A stretch of DNA of 60,135 nt, from the NCBI GenBank assembly GCA_946481025.1, contig CAMLNA010000011.1, positions 1 through 60,135 on the forward strand, written 5' to 3'. The translations under genes were made by a program, and so were the position numbers. Shown piece by piece: positions 1 to 11,296 of this stretch. The notes under the pieces are model-generated. The model searched no databases, was not told the DNA's origin, and saw nothing but the letters and a program-made list of their open reading frames with translations. The DNA is from an uncultured Rivibacter sp. GTDB lineage: Bacteria > Pseudomonadota > Gammaproteobacteria > Burkholderiales > Burkholderiaceae. How positions within the stretch are numbered: the first letter of the stretch is position 1; each line of letters starts with the position of its first letter.

Positions 1-2
1 CC

Positions 3-518
3 ACCAACTGCAGCAACAACTACGGGCCCTACCACTTCCCCGAGAAGCTCATCCCCTTGATGATCCTCAATGCGCTGGACGGCAAGCCGCTGCCCGTGTA
101 TGGCGACGGGCAGAACATCCGCGACTGGCTCTACGTGCGCGACCACTGCGAGGCGATCTGCCAGGTGCTGCAGAAGGGGCGCCTGGGCGAGACCTACAAC
201 GTGGGCGGCAAGAACGAGGTGAAGAACATCGACGTCGTCACCACCATCTGCCGCAAGCTCGACGCGCTGCGCCCCAGGGCCGGCGGCGGACGCTACGAGG
301 AACAGATCACCTACGTGGCCGACCGCCCGGGGCACGACCGCCGCTACGCGATCGACCCGCGCAAGATCGAGCGAGAGATCGGCTGGCGGCCGGCCGAGAC
401 CTTCGACAGCGGCATCGACCAGACGGTGCGCTGGTACCTGGACAACACCGAGTGGATCGACAGCGTGCGCACCGGCGCTTACCGCGACTGGATGAACACC
501 AACTACGCCGCACGATGA
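3..518 (+). CDS. rmlB: dTDP-glucose 4,6-dehydratase, 3' part (cut by window edge)
   Basis: The last 171 codons of an RmlB/RfbB-type short-chain dehydrogenase/reductase. The open frame runs in from the window edge, so the NAD-binding N-terminus and catalytic Tyr-Lys lie upstream. Visible family signatures are [14 protein letters not shown] (substrate binding) at the start and [16 protein letters not shown] further on. RmlB makes dTDP-4-keto-6-deoxyglucose, the shared precursor of dTDP-L-rhamnose and, through WecE, of dTDP-Fuc4N; both routes have their later enzymes in this window. The stop overlaps the rmlD start as ATGA, so the two are translationally coupled. The family is about 350 residues long, so roughly half is present. 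Confidence 0.93.
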   Translation, partial: TNCSNNYGPYHFPEKLIPLMILNALDGKPLPVYGDGQNIRDWLYVRDHCEAICQVLQKGRLGETYNVGGKNEVKNIDVVTTICRKLDALRPRAGGGRYEEQITYVADRPGHDRRYAIDPRKIEREIGWRPAETFDSGIDQTVRWYLDNTEWIDSVRTGAYRDWMNTNYAAR

Positions 519-1411
519 AGCTGCTGCTGCTCGGCAAGAACGGCCAGGTCGGATGGGAACTGCAGCGCGCGCTGGCGCCGCTGGGTGAAGTGACGGCGCT
601 CGACCGCCATGGTCATGACGGATTGCAGGGCGACCTGTCCCGGCCGCAGGCGTTGCGTGAAACGGTGCGACGCCTGCGACCGGACGTGATCGTCAATGCC
701 GCGGCCTACACCGCAGTGGACAAGGCCGAAAGCGAGCCGGACCTGGCCCGCGCGCTCAATGCCGAGGCGCCCGCAGTGCTGGCCGAGGAGGCTGCCGCCA
801 GCGGCGCCTGGCTGGTGCACTACAGCACCGACTACGTCTTCGACGGCAGCGGCAGCACGCCGCGCGACGAGTCGGCACCGACCGCCCCCCTGTCGGTGTA
901 TGGGCAGACGAAGCTCGAAGGCGAGCAGGCCATCGCGGCCAGCGGCTGCAAGCACCTCGTCTTTCGCACCAGCTGGGTATATGCGGCGCGCGGCGGCAAC
1001 TTCGCGAAAACCATGCTCAAGCTCGCAAGCGAACGGGACCAGCTGCGGGTCGTCGCCGACCAGATCGGCGCACCCACGGGCGCAGACCTGATTGCCGACG
1101 TCACCGCTCATGCGGTGCGCCACGCCTTGCACGAGCCCGGCGTGGCCGGCCTGTACCACCTGGCAGCCAGCGGCGAAGTGAGCTGGCACGGCTATGCCTG
1201 CCATGTGATCGAGTGGGCCCTCGCCCGCGGACATGCGGTCAAGGTGGCGGCCGACGCGGTGCATGCCATCCCATCGAGCGACTACCCGACGCCCGCGCAA
1301 CGCCCGCTCAATTCGCGCCTGAGAACCGACAAGCTGCAACAGGCGTTCGCGCTCACTCTGCCCGGCTGGCGGGCCGGCGTCGACCGCATGCTGCACGAAG
1401 TGCTGGGCTAG
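515..1411 (+). CDS. rmlD: dTDP-4-dehydrorhamnose reductase
   Basis: 298 residues, the normal RmlD length. It performs the last step of dTDP-L-rhamnose synthesis, the NAD(P)H reduction of dTDP-6-deoxy-L-lyxo-4-hexulose. The N-terminal nucleotide loop GKNGQVG is at residues 7-13, and the catalytic YxxxK is Tyr129-Lys133 (SVYGQTK). The start at 515 is chosen because it overlaps the rmlB stop (ATGA) and places the Rossmann loop where RmlD has it; an upstream in-frame extension would only add an Arg-rich, low-complexity tail. No terminator follows: the short GC hairpin at about 1423-1436 has no T-tract. Confidence 0.93.
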   Translation: MKLLLLGKNGQVGWELQRALAPLGEVTALDRHGHDGLQGDLSRPQALRETVRRLRPDVIVNAAAYTAVDKAESEPDLARALNAEAPAVLAEEAAASGAWLVHYSTDYVFDGSGSTPRDESAPTAPLSVYGQTKLEGEQAIAASGCKHLVFRTSWVYAARGGNFAKTMLKLASERDQLRVVADQIGAPTGADLIADVTAHAVRHALHEPGVAGLYHLAASGEVSWHGYACHVIEWALARGHAVKVAADAVHAIPSSDYPTPAQRPLNSRLRTDKLQQAFALTLPGWRAGVDRMLHEVLG

Positions 1412-1543
1412 CCAGCCCCCGCTTTCGCGGGCCGCGAGGCACCCGTCCTGGGGGGTTGGCTGCCGTCGCCGCGGACACTTTTGGCCCCAGAATCCTGCCG
1501 CAGCAAGCACCTTCGTGCGCCCTCGCCCAACCTCCAAAGTTCT

Positions 1544-2836
<1,293 letters not shown>

Positions 2837-2840
2837 AGGG

Positions 2841-3875
<1,035 letters not shown>

Positions 3876-3959
3876 CCGCTGGTAACCGCCGGCTCAGCGG
3901 CGGTCGTCGGGCTGCCACAATGCCGCGTGCACCACGGCACGGCAACCGACGCATCTCCC

Positions 3960-4850
3960 ATGAGCACACTCCCCCGCAAGGGCATCATCCTCGCCGGCGG
4001 CTCCGGCACGCGGCTGCACCCGGCCACGCTCTCGATCAGCAAGCAGCTGCTGCCGGTGTACGACAAGCCGATGGTCTACTACCCGCTCAGCACGCTCATG
4101 CTCGCGGGGATTCGCGACATCCTCGTCATCAGCACGCCGCAGGACACTCCACGTTTCCAGGCGCTGCTCGGCGACGGCAGTCGCTGGGGCATCAACCTCA
4201 GCTATTGCGTACAGCCCAGCCCGGACGGACTGGCCCAGGCCTTCATCCTGGGCCGGCAATTCGTGAACGGCCACCCCAGCGCGCTGGTGCTGGGCGACAA
4301 CATCTTCTACGGGCATGACATCCAAGGCCTGCTGGGCAGCGCCACATCGCGCGAGCATGGCGCGAGCGTGTTTGCCTATCACGTGCACGACCCGGAGCGT
4401 TATGGCGTGGTGGAGTTCGATGCCCAGCAGCGCGCCCTGAGCATCGAAGAGAAGCCCAAGGCCCCGAAGAGCAACTATGCCGTCACGGGGCTCTACTTCT
4501 ATGACGAGCAGGTGTGCGACGTCGCGGCCGACATCAAGCCTTCTGCTCGCGGCGAACTAGAGATCACCGACGTGAACGCGCGCTACCTCTCGAAGGAGCA
4601 GCTCAACGTCGAGATCATGGGCCGGGGCTATGCCTGGCTGGACACCGGCACGCACGACAGCCTGCTCGAAGCCAGCCAGTTCATCGCCACGCTCGAGAAG
4701 AGGCAGGGCCTGAAGGTGGCTTGCCTCGAGGAAATTGCCTACCGCTCGAAATGGATCACGGCCGAAGCGCTGGAGAAGCAGGCGCAGCCGATGCTCAAGA
4801 ACGGTTACGGGCAATACCTGCTCAAGGTGCTGAAGGAGAAGGTGTTCTGA
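3960..4850 (+). CDS. rmlA: glucose-1-phosphate thymidylyltransferase
   Basis: 296 residues, the standard RmlA length. It forms dTDP-glucose from dTTP and glucose-1-phosphate, the first step of dTDP-rhamnose and dTDP-Fuc4NAc synthesis. The nucleotidyltransferase signature [11 protein letters not shown] is at residues 11-21, followed by [18 protein letters not shown] and later VLGDNIFYG. The start at 3960 is preferred over an upstream in-frame codon because RmlA proteins begin only a few residues before KGIILAGG. It sits 84 bases after the epimerase and one base before rmlC, so rmlA and rmlC are cotranscribed. Confidence 0.94.
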   Translation: MSTLPRKGIILAGGSGTRLHPATLSISKQLLPVYDKPMVYYPLSTLMLAGIRDILVISTPQDTPRFQALLGDGSRWGINLSYCVQPSPDGLAQAFILGRQFVNGHPSALVLGDNIFYGHDIQGLLGSATSREHGASVFAYHVHDPERYGVVEFDAQQRALSIEEKPKAPKSNYAVTGLYFYDEQVCDVAADIKPSARGELEITDVNARYLSKEQLNVEIMGRGYAWLDTGTHDSLLEASQFIATLEKRQGLKVACLEEIAYRSKWITAEALEKQAQPMLKNGYGQYLLKVLKEKVF

Positions 4851-4851
4851 C

Positions 4852-5403
4852 ATGAAGGTGACCCCGACTGCGCTGCCCGAAGTGCTGGTGATCGAACCCA
4901 AGGTGTTCGGCGACGAGCGCGGCTTCTTCACGGAAAGCTTCAATCAGCGCGCCTTCAACGAGGCGGTGGGCTATGAAGTCAATTTCGTGCAGGACAACCA
5001 TTCGCGTTCGGCCAGGGGCGTGCTGCGCGGCCTGCACTATCAACTGCCGCCGCATGCCCAGGGCAAGCTGGTGCGGGTGGTGAGCGGCGCGGTGTTCGAC
5101 GTGGTGGTCGACATGCGCCGCAGCAGCCCGAACTTCGGCAAGTGGGCAGGCGAGGAACTGAGCGCTGCCAACCACAAGCAGCTGTGGATCCCGCCCGGCT
5201 TCGCGCACGGCTTTCTGGTGCTGAGCGACACGGCCGACTTCCTCTACAAGACCACCGACTACTACGCCCCTCAGGCCGAAGGCTCGGTGCGATGGAACGA
5301 CGCGCACCTGGCCATCCAGTGGCCGGACGCCGGTGTGCCCCCGCAGCTCTCCGCCAAGGACGTTTCAGCGCCGGACTTCAACCAGGCTGAAACCTTTGCT
5401 TGA
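4852..5403 (+). CDS. rmlC: dTDP-4-dehydrorhamnose 3,5-epimerase
   Basis: 183 residues, a cupin-fold epimerase that converts dTDP-4-keto-6-deoxyglucose to the L-lyxo form. The family markers are DERGFF near residue 21, then NHSRSARGVLRGLHYQ with the catalytic His62, and PPGFAHGF in the second half. It completes the rhamnose set with rmlB, rmlD and rmlA. The gene ends about 40 bases before the MarR-type regulator, with no recognisable terminator between them. Confidence 0.94.
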   Translation: MKVTPTALPEVLVIEPKVFGDERGFFTESFNQRAFNEAVGYEVNFVQDNHSRSARGVLRGLHYQLPPHAQGKLVRVVSGAVFDVVVDMRRSSPNFGKWAGEELSAANHKQLWIPPGFAHGFLVLSDTADFLYKTTDYYAPQAEGSVRWNDAHLAIQWPDAGVPPQLSAKDVSAPDFNQAETFA

Positions 5404-5427
5404 GGTGTAAGAAAGCTCCACTACACT
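5400..5427 (+). promoter_or_regulatory. weak candidate sigma-70 promoter before the MarR-type regulator
   Basis: TTGAGG (5400-5405) and TACACT (5422-5427) are separated by 16 bases, each matching four of six consensus positions, and lie just upstream of the regulator start at 5442. They overlap the very end of rmlC. GC-rich genomes often give such matches by chance, so this is only a candidate. Confidence 0.3.
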
Positions 5428-5441
5428 AGCGCGTTCACACC

Positions 5442-5822
5442 ATGAACGCGCCTGTGAGGAGCATGAGACAGCCACCGCCTTCTGCTGCAGATCCGGACGC
5501 AGGCGCCACGCTGGACGCGCTGCGCCTGCTGGCCGAGCGGCCGGAGATGTCTCAGCGGCAGCTCTCCCACGAACTCGGCCTGAGCCTCGGCAAGACGCAT
5601 TACGTCTTGCATGCCTTGCTCGACAAGGGGCTGGTGAAGATCAAGAACTTCAAGCGCAGCGACAACAAGCTGGCCTATGCCTACCTGCTCACGCCCAGGG
5701 GGCTGAGCGAGAAGCTGCGGCTGACCCGCTCCTTCCTGGCACGCAAGGAAGCCGAGTTCGAGACGCTGAAGGCGACGATCGCGCAGTTGCGTCAGGAAGT
5801 GGCAGCGAATCACAACCAGTAG
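5442..5822 (+). CDS. MarR-family EPS-associated transcriptional regulator
   Basis: 126 residues. A winged-helix DNA-binding domain spans roughly residues 25-95 (MSQRQLSHELGLSLGKTHYVL), followed by a wing rich in Lys/Arg (KIKNFKRSDNK) and a C-terminal helical segment. It matches my memory of the small MarR-type proteins found embedded in exopolysaccharide loci. It probably controls this locus, but no operator can be identified. The first 24 residues are Pro/Ala rich and may not be essential; the ATG at 5463 is an alternative start. Confidence 0.8.
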   Translation: MNAPVRSMRQPPPSAADPDAGATLDALRLLAERPEMSQRQLSHELGLSLGKTHYVLHALLDKGLVKIKNFKRSDNKLAYAYLLTPRGLSEKLRLTRSFLARKEAEFETLKATIAQLRQEVAANHNQ

Positions 5823-5873
5823 CAGCGGACGCATCTTCCGCGCCCCTCTTCTTTGCCTCTGCATGCCCTCACC

Positions 5874-6611
5874 ATGAGCCTGGAGCTGTCCCCCCTGGAG
5901 CACGCGCGATTCGGCTTTGTCACTGCGCGCGGCGAGCTTGCGCCCGAGACGTCGATCGACGCCGTGCTGCAGCGCGCACGCGAGCTTGGCGCCGAGGTCG
6001 TGATGCTGCGCGTGCCCACCTCGAACCTGCAGGGGGCGCAGCAGGCCCTTGCTCACGGCGCGATCCTCGCTGACACCCTGGTCTACTACGAGGCCGCAGT
6101 CCGCGAGCCGGCACCGGTCTCGCTGGCTGCGGGCCTGCACCATCGGCTGCTCGGCCCGCAGGATGCCCACAAGGTGGAGACGCTGGCACGCGCCGCGTTC
6201 CGGGACTATGTCGGTCACTATCACGCCGACGCCCGGCTTTCGCGCGAGGCTGCCGACGAAACCTACGCCTCCTGGGCCTACCGCTCCTGTGAAGGTCCGC
6301 CGGTGGCGGACGCCGTCATCGGCGTCGAAGACAAGGAGGGCAGCATCGTCGGATTCATCACGCTCAGGCTGACGGGCGAACTGGCCTCCATCGAGCTGAA
6401 CGCCGTGTCTCCGGAGTGCCAGCGCCGTGGCATCTACGCCGGACTCGTCGCGCTGTCCATGAACTGGGCGTCGCAGCAGGGCTGCCGCAAGGTGTCCGTC
6501 TCGACGCAATTGAACAATGTGTCGGTGCAGAAGGTGTGGTGCCGGTTCGGCTTCGAACCCGCCAGAAGCTACTACACCCTGCATCTTTGGATTCCTGCTC
6601 CACGATCATGA
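5874..6611 (+). CDS. wecD: GNAT acetyltransferase, WecD-like (dTDP-Fuc4N acetyltransferase)
   Basis: 245 residues. The C-terminal half carries a GNAT fold: strand IVGFITLRL, then AVSPECQRRGIYAGL (acetyl-CoA loop of the R/Q-x-x-G type) and a final strand with YYTLHLW. WecD/RffC acetylates dTDP-4-amino-4,6-dideoxygalactose to dTDP-Fuc4NAc. The assignment rests on the fold plus order: the next gene is WecE, then a WzxE-like flippase, the order I recall from the enterobacterial common antigen operon. The stop overlaps the wecE start (ATGA). The start at 5874 is chosen over in-frame TTG 5853. Confidence 0.78.
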   Translation: MSLELSPLEHARFGFVTARGELAPETSIDAVLQRARELGAEVVMLRVPTSNLQGAQQALAHGAILADTLVYYEAAVREPAPVSLAAGLHHRLLGPQDAHKVETLARAAFRDYVGHYHADARLSREAADETYASWAYRSCEGPPVADAVIGVEDKEGSIVGFITLRLTGELASIELNAVSPECQRRGIYAGLVALSMNWASQQGCRKVSVSTQLNNVSVQKVWCRFGFEPARSYYTLHLWIPAPRS

Positions 6612-7774
6612 GCACAACGCACACTCAACAGCCCATCGTCATTCCGTTCAACAAGCCCTATCTCGAGGGCCGCGAGATGGGCTACATCCGCGACGCCATA
6701 GCGACCGGAAAGATCTCCGGCGACGGCGCATTCACCAAGAAGTGCCACTCCTTCTTCGAGTCGCGCTACGGATTCGGCCGGGTCTTGCTGACCACGTCAT
6801 GCACTGACGCGTTGGAAATGGCCGCGCTGCTGCTGAACATCCGCGAGGGCGATGAAGTCATCGTGCCGGCCTTCACGTTCGTGTCGACCGCCAATGCCTT
6901 CGCGTTGCGAGGCGCCAAGCTGGTGTTCGCCGACAGCCTTCCGGATCACCCCAACATCGATCCGCAGCAGGTGCGTGCCCTGGTCACGCCACGGACCCGA
7001 GCCATCTGTGTCGTGCACTACGCAGGCATGGCGTGCGACATGGATTCGATCCTCGCGATCGCTGCAAGCGTCGGCGCCGTCGTCGTCGAAGATGCGGCCC
7101 AGGCGGTGGACTCCTACTACAAGGGCCGACCGCTCGGCTCTTTCGGAACCTTCAGCGCCTTCTCCTTCCACGAAACGAAGAACGTGATCTGCGGAGAGGG
7201 CGGGATGATCGCCATCAACGACCCGCAGTACGTGCCGCGGGCCGAGATCGTGCGCGAGAAGGGCACCAACCGATCGGCATTCTTTCGCGGCGAGATCGAC
7301 AAGTACGGCTGGGTCGACGTGGGCTCGTCGTTCCTTCCCTCCGATGTGCTCGCGGCCTACCTCTGGGGCCAGCTCGAGTGCCTCGACGACATCCAGCAAC
7401 GCCGCAAGGCCATCTCGGCGCGGTATGGAACCCGGCTGCGCGAACTGGCAAGGCTCGGGTACTTCGAGCTTCCCCAGCTGCCCGCACACGCCACCGACAA
7501 CGGCCACATGTTCTACCTGGTGTGCCGCAATCTCGCCGAACGCACGGACCTGATCGCCGCGCTCCGCGCCAACGGCATCCTCGCGACCTTTCACTACCTT
7601 TCGCTGCACTCCAGCCCCTATTTCACCGAGCGTCACGACGGGCGTGCCCTGCCCAACAGCGACCGCTTCACCGATTGCCTGTTGCGCCTGCCCCTGTACT
7701 ACGAGCTCTCCGACGAGCAGGTCGACTTCATCTGCGGCTGCATCGAATCGTTCTTTCGCACGCGGGAGCTATGA
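6608..7774 (+). CDS. wecE: dTDP-4-amino-4,6-dideoxygalactose transaminase
   Basis: 388 residues, a DegT/DnrJ/EryC1/StrS PLP aminotransferase close to WecE/RffA. It transfers an amino group to dTDP-4-keto-6-deoxyglucose to give dTDP-Fuc4N. PLP-binding markers are EDAAQAVDS (Asp binding the pyridine nitrogen) and the Schiff-base Lys191 in SFHETKNVICGEGG, where the HETKN string is typical of WecE. RmlA and RmlB upstream supply the substrate and WecD next door would acetylate the product. Four-base overlaps bind it to both neighbours. Confidence 0.9.
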   Translation: MSTTHTQQPIVIPFNKPYLEGREMGYIRDAIATGKISGDGAFTKKCHSFFESRYGFGRVLLTTSCTDALEMAALLLNIREGDEVIVPAFTFVSTANAFALRGAKLVFADSLPDHPNIDPQQVRALVTPRTRAICVVHYAGMACDMDSILAIAASVGAVVVEDAAQAVDSYYKGRPLGSFGTFSAFSFHETKNVICGEGGMIAINDPQYVPRAEIVREKGTNRSAFFRGEIDKYGWVDVGSSFLPSDVLAAYLWGQLECLDDIQQRRKAISARYGTRLRELARLGYFELPQLPAHATDNGHMFYLVCRNLAERTDLIAALRANGILATFHYLSLHSSPYFTERHDGRALPNSDRFTDCLLRLPLYYELSDEQVDFICGCIESFFRTREL

Positions 7775-9033
7775 GCTTCCTGCGTGCGGGCCTGATGCTC
7801 GGCGCATCGACGGCGACCAGACTCGCCGCGGCGCTGGCCGCGGTGAAGTTGATCGTCGTCTACACCGGCGCCGACGGCCTCGGGCAGATCGGCTTCCTGA
7901 TGAACGCAATAGGCGTGCTCGCCACGGTGGCGGGCGCGGGCATCCTCAACGGCGTCATCAAGCGCGTCGCCGAGACACAGGACCGCACGGCTGAACTCCG
8001 GCTGGTAACCGGAACGAGCACCACCATCTGCATTGCCTGGTCAGTGCTGGTCGGTGCTCTCCTGCTCGCCCTCGCCGAGCCGCTCTCGCGGCAGCTTTTC
8101 CAGGACGAGGCCCATGCCGATGTCTTCCGATGGCTGGCTGCGGGTCAGTTCTTCATGACCTGCGCCACGCTCCTGGGCGGCTACATGAGCGGCCACCGCA
8201 TGACCTCCGAGTACGCCGTGCTGTCGGCGATCGGATCGTTGATCGGCATGGGCGGTGTCGCCATCGGCGTGTGGCAGTGGGGGTTACCCGGGGCCATGCT
8301 GGGGCTCGTGTGGCTCAACGCGTGTCCGGGTCTCGTGATGCTTTGCTGGGCCTGCTTCGCCTGGCCGCGCGCCAGCCTCGCGCTGCTGCGGCCCCTGTGG
8401 GCCAGGCCCGAAGCCGCCACATTGTTCAAGTTCTCGCTGATGCTCAGCGTCTCTGCGCTGACGCTTCCCATGACGCAGCTCTATCTGCAGCAGCTCGTCC
8501 ATGGTCACTCCGGCTGGGACGCCGTCGGCTACTGGCAGGCGGCAGTGCGCTACACCGACACGGCAACGCAGTTCCTCGCCGTGCTGCTGACCAACTACTA
8601 CCTGCCCCGGCTCGCGCAGGCGAACCACACCGCGCAGATCACCCAGGTGGTGCGCGAGGCCTATGTGTTCGCCGTTCCGGTGCTCCTTGCGTTTGCCGCC
8701 CTGAGCATCCTGCTGTCCAAGCCGATCATCCTGCTGCTCTACAGCCAGGAGCTCCTGCCGGCGCAGGAGCTGTTTTCCTGGCAGGTGAGCGGCACGGTTT
8801 TCAAGCTGCTGGCCTACATCATCGGCTACGTCGTGGTCGCCCGTGCCAGTGCGCGCCTCTACATCGGCGCCGAGATCTTCCAGGCCATGACCCTGTGCGT
8901 CACCGGCACCCTGCTGGTGCCCCGATTGGGGGCGACAGGCGCCAGCGTCGCATATGCCATGACTTACCTCATCTACTTCGTCGTGTGCCTCGTGGCGCTG
9001 AAGATCTTCGTCTCGAAATCGAAGGAAGCCTGA
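7771..9033 (+). CDS. wzxE: lipid-linked oligosaccharide flippase, WzxE-like
   Basis: 420 residues with about 12 predicted membrane helices spread over the whole length and short loops, the pattern and length of Wzx proteins of the MOP superfamily. It would flip undecaprenyl-diphosphate-linked repeat units to the periplasm. Position directly after WecD and WecE is the enterobacterial common antigen order. Opening features such as KLIVVYTGADGLGQIGFL agree with WzxE-type sequences. A second flippase is encoded at 29058-30347, so the locus has two. Confidence 0.82.
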   Translation: MSFLRAGLMLGASTATRLAAALAAVKLIVVYTGADGLGQIGFLMNAIGVLATVAGAGILNGVIKRVAETQDRTAELRLVTGTSTTICIAWSVLVGALLLALAEPLSRQLFQDEAHADVFRWLAAGQFFMTCATLLGGYMSGHRMTSEYAVLSAIGSLIGMGGVAIGVWQWGLPGAMLGLVWLNACPGLVMLCWACFAWPRASLALLRPLWARPEAATLFKFSLMLSVSALTLPMTQLYLQQLVHGHSGWDAVGYWQAAVRYTDTATQFLAVLLTNYYLPRLAQANHTAQITQVVREAYVFAVPVLLAFAALSILLSKPIILLLYSQELLPAQELFSWQVSGTVFKLLAYIIGYVVVARASARLYIGAEIFQAMTLCVTGTLLVPRLGATGASVAYAMTYLIYFVVCLVALKIFVSKSKEA

Positions 9034-9037
9034 CCCG

Positions 9038-10306
9038 ATGCGCCACATCCTCTTTGTCTATGGGGCACTGCAGATGGGAGGCATCGAGACCTTCCTGGTT
9101 CGCGTGTCGCGCCGCCTGAGCGCTGCGGGGGTGCGCGTGACCGTGCTGCTCGCCTCGCGCGAGGGAGCCCCCGAACTGAAAGAGGAACTCGCGCGCTGGG
9201 CCGACCTCGTCTACCTGGAGGACTTGCATGCCTTCAAGGTGAAGGCTCTTCGCCGTCTGACGCTCTACCAGTTCTTTGCGCCGATCTCTCGTACGCGGGC
9301 AGAGGCGTTGCTCGAAGATGTCGACCACATTCATTTCTTCGAGTCCTTCTCCATGCTCACGGCATGCCGGCTGGCGCGCCTGTGCGGCGGGCGCAAGGTG
9401 ACGGGCGGGGTCTACTACCAGTACGAGTACGCGACGTGGGACATGCGCGGCTCCTATTTCGTCGATGCCGTGGCGCACACGCTGCGCCATGTCGTGCCGC
9501 CGCAGAACATGGTCTTCTTCAACGACGCGTGCCGGAACACCTATGCCCGCCACCTGGGACAGGACTACTCCGGGTCGGCGCTGCTGCCGATTGGCGTGGA
9601 CCTCTCGCGCCTGGCTCGCCGGGATCCGGCACGTGCGCGCAAGGGTCGCGTCGTCTCGATTGGGCGCATCACGTCGTTCAAGACCTACAACTTCCAGTTT
9701 CCGCGCGCGGTGCAAGCCCTTGCCGCCAAGGGCTTGCAGATCGATTACCACATCTATGGGGACGGTGACCGGCGCGAAGCCCTGGCGGCCCAGATTCGCG
9801 ACATGGGATGCGAGCAGCAGATCCACCTGCACGGGTCTATTGACTATGCGCGGCTGCCCGAGGTGCTCGAAGGCGCCTGGCTCTTCGTCGGCAGCGGAAC
9901 GGCCATCATCGAGGCGGCCGGCTGCGGCGTGCCCGCGTTGATCGGCATCGAATCCGAACCGCTGCCGCTGACCTACGGTTTCCTTCACTCGATGCCGGGT
10001 CTGGACTACCAGGAAGCCGACCTCGGATACGAGAAGCGCAGCTTTGCCGAGTTTTGCGAGCAGCTGCACGCCTTGCCCGACGAGGAATACGCGCGGGTGT
10101 GCGAACGCTCGGCACGCAAGGCTGAGGAGTTCTCCATCGAGCGACTCATCGATGGCTTTCTCGAACTGGACAAGCGGGCCGAGGTCGTCAACGCCTCCGC
10201 CCCGTCCACGCGCGGCCTGCTGCTTTTCGCCAGTGCGCTCGTCGATCGCCTTGTCCCGCGTGCGCTGGGCACCGGCTTCTGGCGTCGCTACGAGGCCCGG
10301 CGCTGA
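9038..10306 (+). CDS. glycosyltransferase, GT4-like
   Basis: 422 residues with two Rossmann-like halves typical of GT-B enzymes. The N-terminus VYGALQMGGIETFLVR is the glycine-rich acceptor loop of GT4 proteins. The donor half contains VVSIGRITSFK, YHIYGDGDRREAL and GTAIIEAAGCGVPALIG. The usual EGFG..E motif is modified to GSGTAIIEAAG, so donor contacts may differ. Specificity cannot be told from the sequence. It starts 4 bases after the flippase stop and belongs to the same operon. Confidence 0.82.
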   Translation: MRHILFVYGALQMGGIETFLVRVSRRLSAAGVRVTVLLASREGAPELKEELARWADLVYLEDLHAFKVKALRRLTLYQFFAPISRTRAEALLEDVDHIHFFESFSMLTACRLARLCGGRKVTGGVYYQYEYATWDMRGSYFVDAVAHTLRHVVPPQNMVFFNDACRNTYARHLGQDYSGSALLPIGVDLSRLARRDPARARKGRVVSIGRITSFKTYNFQFPRAVQALAAKGLQIDYHIYGDGDRREALAAQIRDMGCEQQIHLHGSIDYARLPEVLEGAWLFVGSGTAIIEAAGCGVPALIGIESEPLPLTYGFLHSMPGLDYQEADLGYEKRSFAEFCEQLHALPDEEYARVCERSARKAEEFSIERLIDGFLELDKRAEVVNASAPSTRGLLLFASALVDRLVPRALGTGFWRRYEARR

Positions 10307-10330
10307 AGCGCAGGGCCCGCGGGATTTCTC

Positions 10331-11284
10331 ATGCAGGTCACCCAGCCGTCGCGCTCCGTTGCCCTCGCCATGGTGCTGCTCATTGCCACCTTGCTGGCGG
10401 CACGCCCGATGGGCCTCGGACTGGACGACGAGAACTACCTCGAGTACTTCAACAGCGCCCAGGAGATCCTCTCCCGGTACGAGGGCCTCACCTACGTCTT
10501 CAACGAGCCGCTGTGGCTGCTGGTCTGCTTCTCAGCCAACGCGCTCCTCGGCGACGAGGGCGCCCTGCGGTTCGTCATCTTTGCGAGTTCAGTATTCGCC
10601 GGGATCGGCCTCGCGCGAATGAATCGCTGGAGCCTGCTGCCGATCGCCCTGTACTTTGCGCTGCCCACGAGCCTGAAGAACCATGTGGACCACCTGCGCC
10701 AGGGCTTCGCGCTCGGCCTGTATGTGCTCATGTTCTCTGCCAGCGGGCGCTGGCGAATGCTGCGCTTCGCCACACCGCTCGTGCATGCATCGTTCTGGGT
10801 GGTGATCGTGATGGACGTACTGCTCGCCCGCTACTACGAACGTCACCCCGACCGCACGCGCGTCGACGCGTTGAAGATCCTTCTGGTGTCTGCAGGCATC
10901 TCGGTGGCGCTGTCCTTCGGGCTGGCGCAGGTCTCGGCGGCGCTCGGCTTCCGGCAGGCCGACGTGTACGACTTTCTCGCGTCCGAAGGCTCCGGCGCGG
11001 CATTCATCAGCTGGCTCGTGCTGCTGCCGGTCCTGTTCGTGCTGGCCAATCGGCAGTACTTCGGCCCGTTTGGCGCCTTCCTGGGGTTCTACCTCGGCGG
11101 CTATTACTTCAGCCCCGTCGCCGCCCGCATCTTCGAGAACTCCTACTTCCTTCTCTGTTCGTCCGCCCCGACCGGGTCTCGCAGCGGACGCCTCGTGTTC
11201 TGGGTGATCCTCGTCGCGATGTGCATCGCCCTCGGCATCACGGGCAACCTGTATCCCCGTCTGCTGGGGGCTTCTGCTGGCTGA
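10331..11284 (+). CDS. EpsG-family membrane protein, candidate polysaccharide polymerase (Wzy)
   Basis: 317 residues with about 8-9 hydrophobic segments. After helix 1 there is a periplasmic loop with GLDDENYLEYF, and in the middle NHVDHLRQGFALGLYV. An Arg-Gln pair in this position is what I recall for EpsG/Wzy polymerases. It lies among glycosyltransferases and is the only polymerase candidate I see in the plus-strand half. The polymerase role is inferred from topology and context; Wzy proteins have poor sequence conservation. Confidence 0.65.
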   Translation: MQVTQPSRSVALAMVLLIATLLAARPMGLGLDDENYLEYFNSAQEILSRYEGLTYVFNEPLWLLVCFSANALLGDEGALRFVIFASSVFAGIGLARMNRWSLLPIALYFALPTSLKNHVDHLRQGFALGLYVLMFSASGRWRMLRFATPLVHASFWVVIVMDVLLARYYERHPDRTRVDALKILLVSAGISVALSFGLAQVSAALGFRQADVYDFLASEGSGAAFISWLVLLPVLFVLANRQYFGPFGAFLGFYLGGYYFSPVAARIFENSYFLLCSSAPTGSRSGRLVFWVILVAMCIALGITGNLYPRLLGASAG

Positions 11285-11296
11285 GGCCGAGACAAC

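Noticed and set aside
1423..1436. GC hairpin CCCGC-TTTC-GCGGG after rmlD as a terminator
   Set aside because: Only five base pairs and no T-tract; the downstream genes appear to belong to the same locus.
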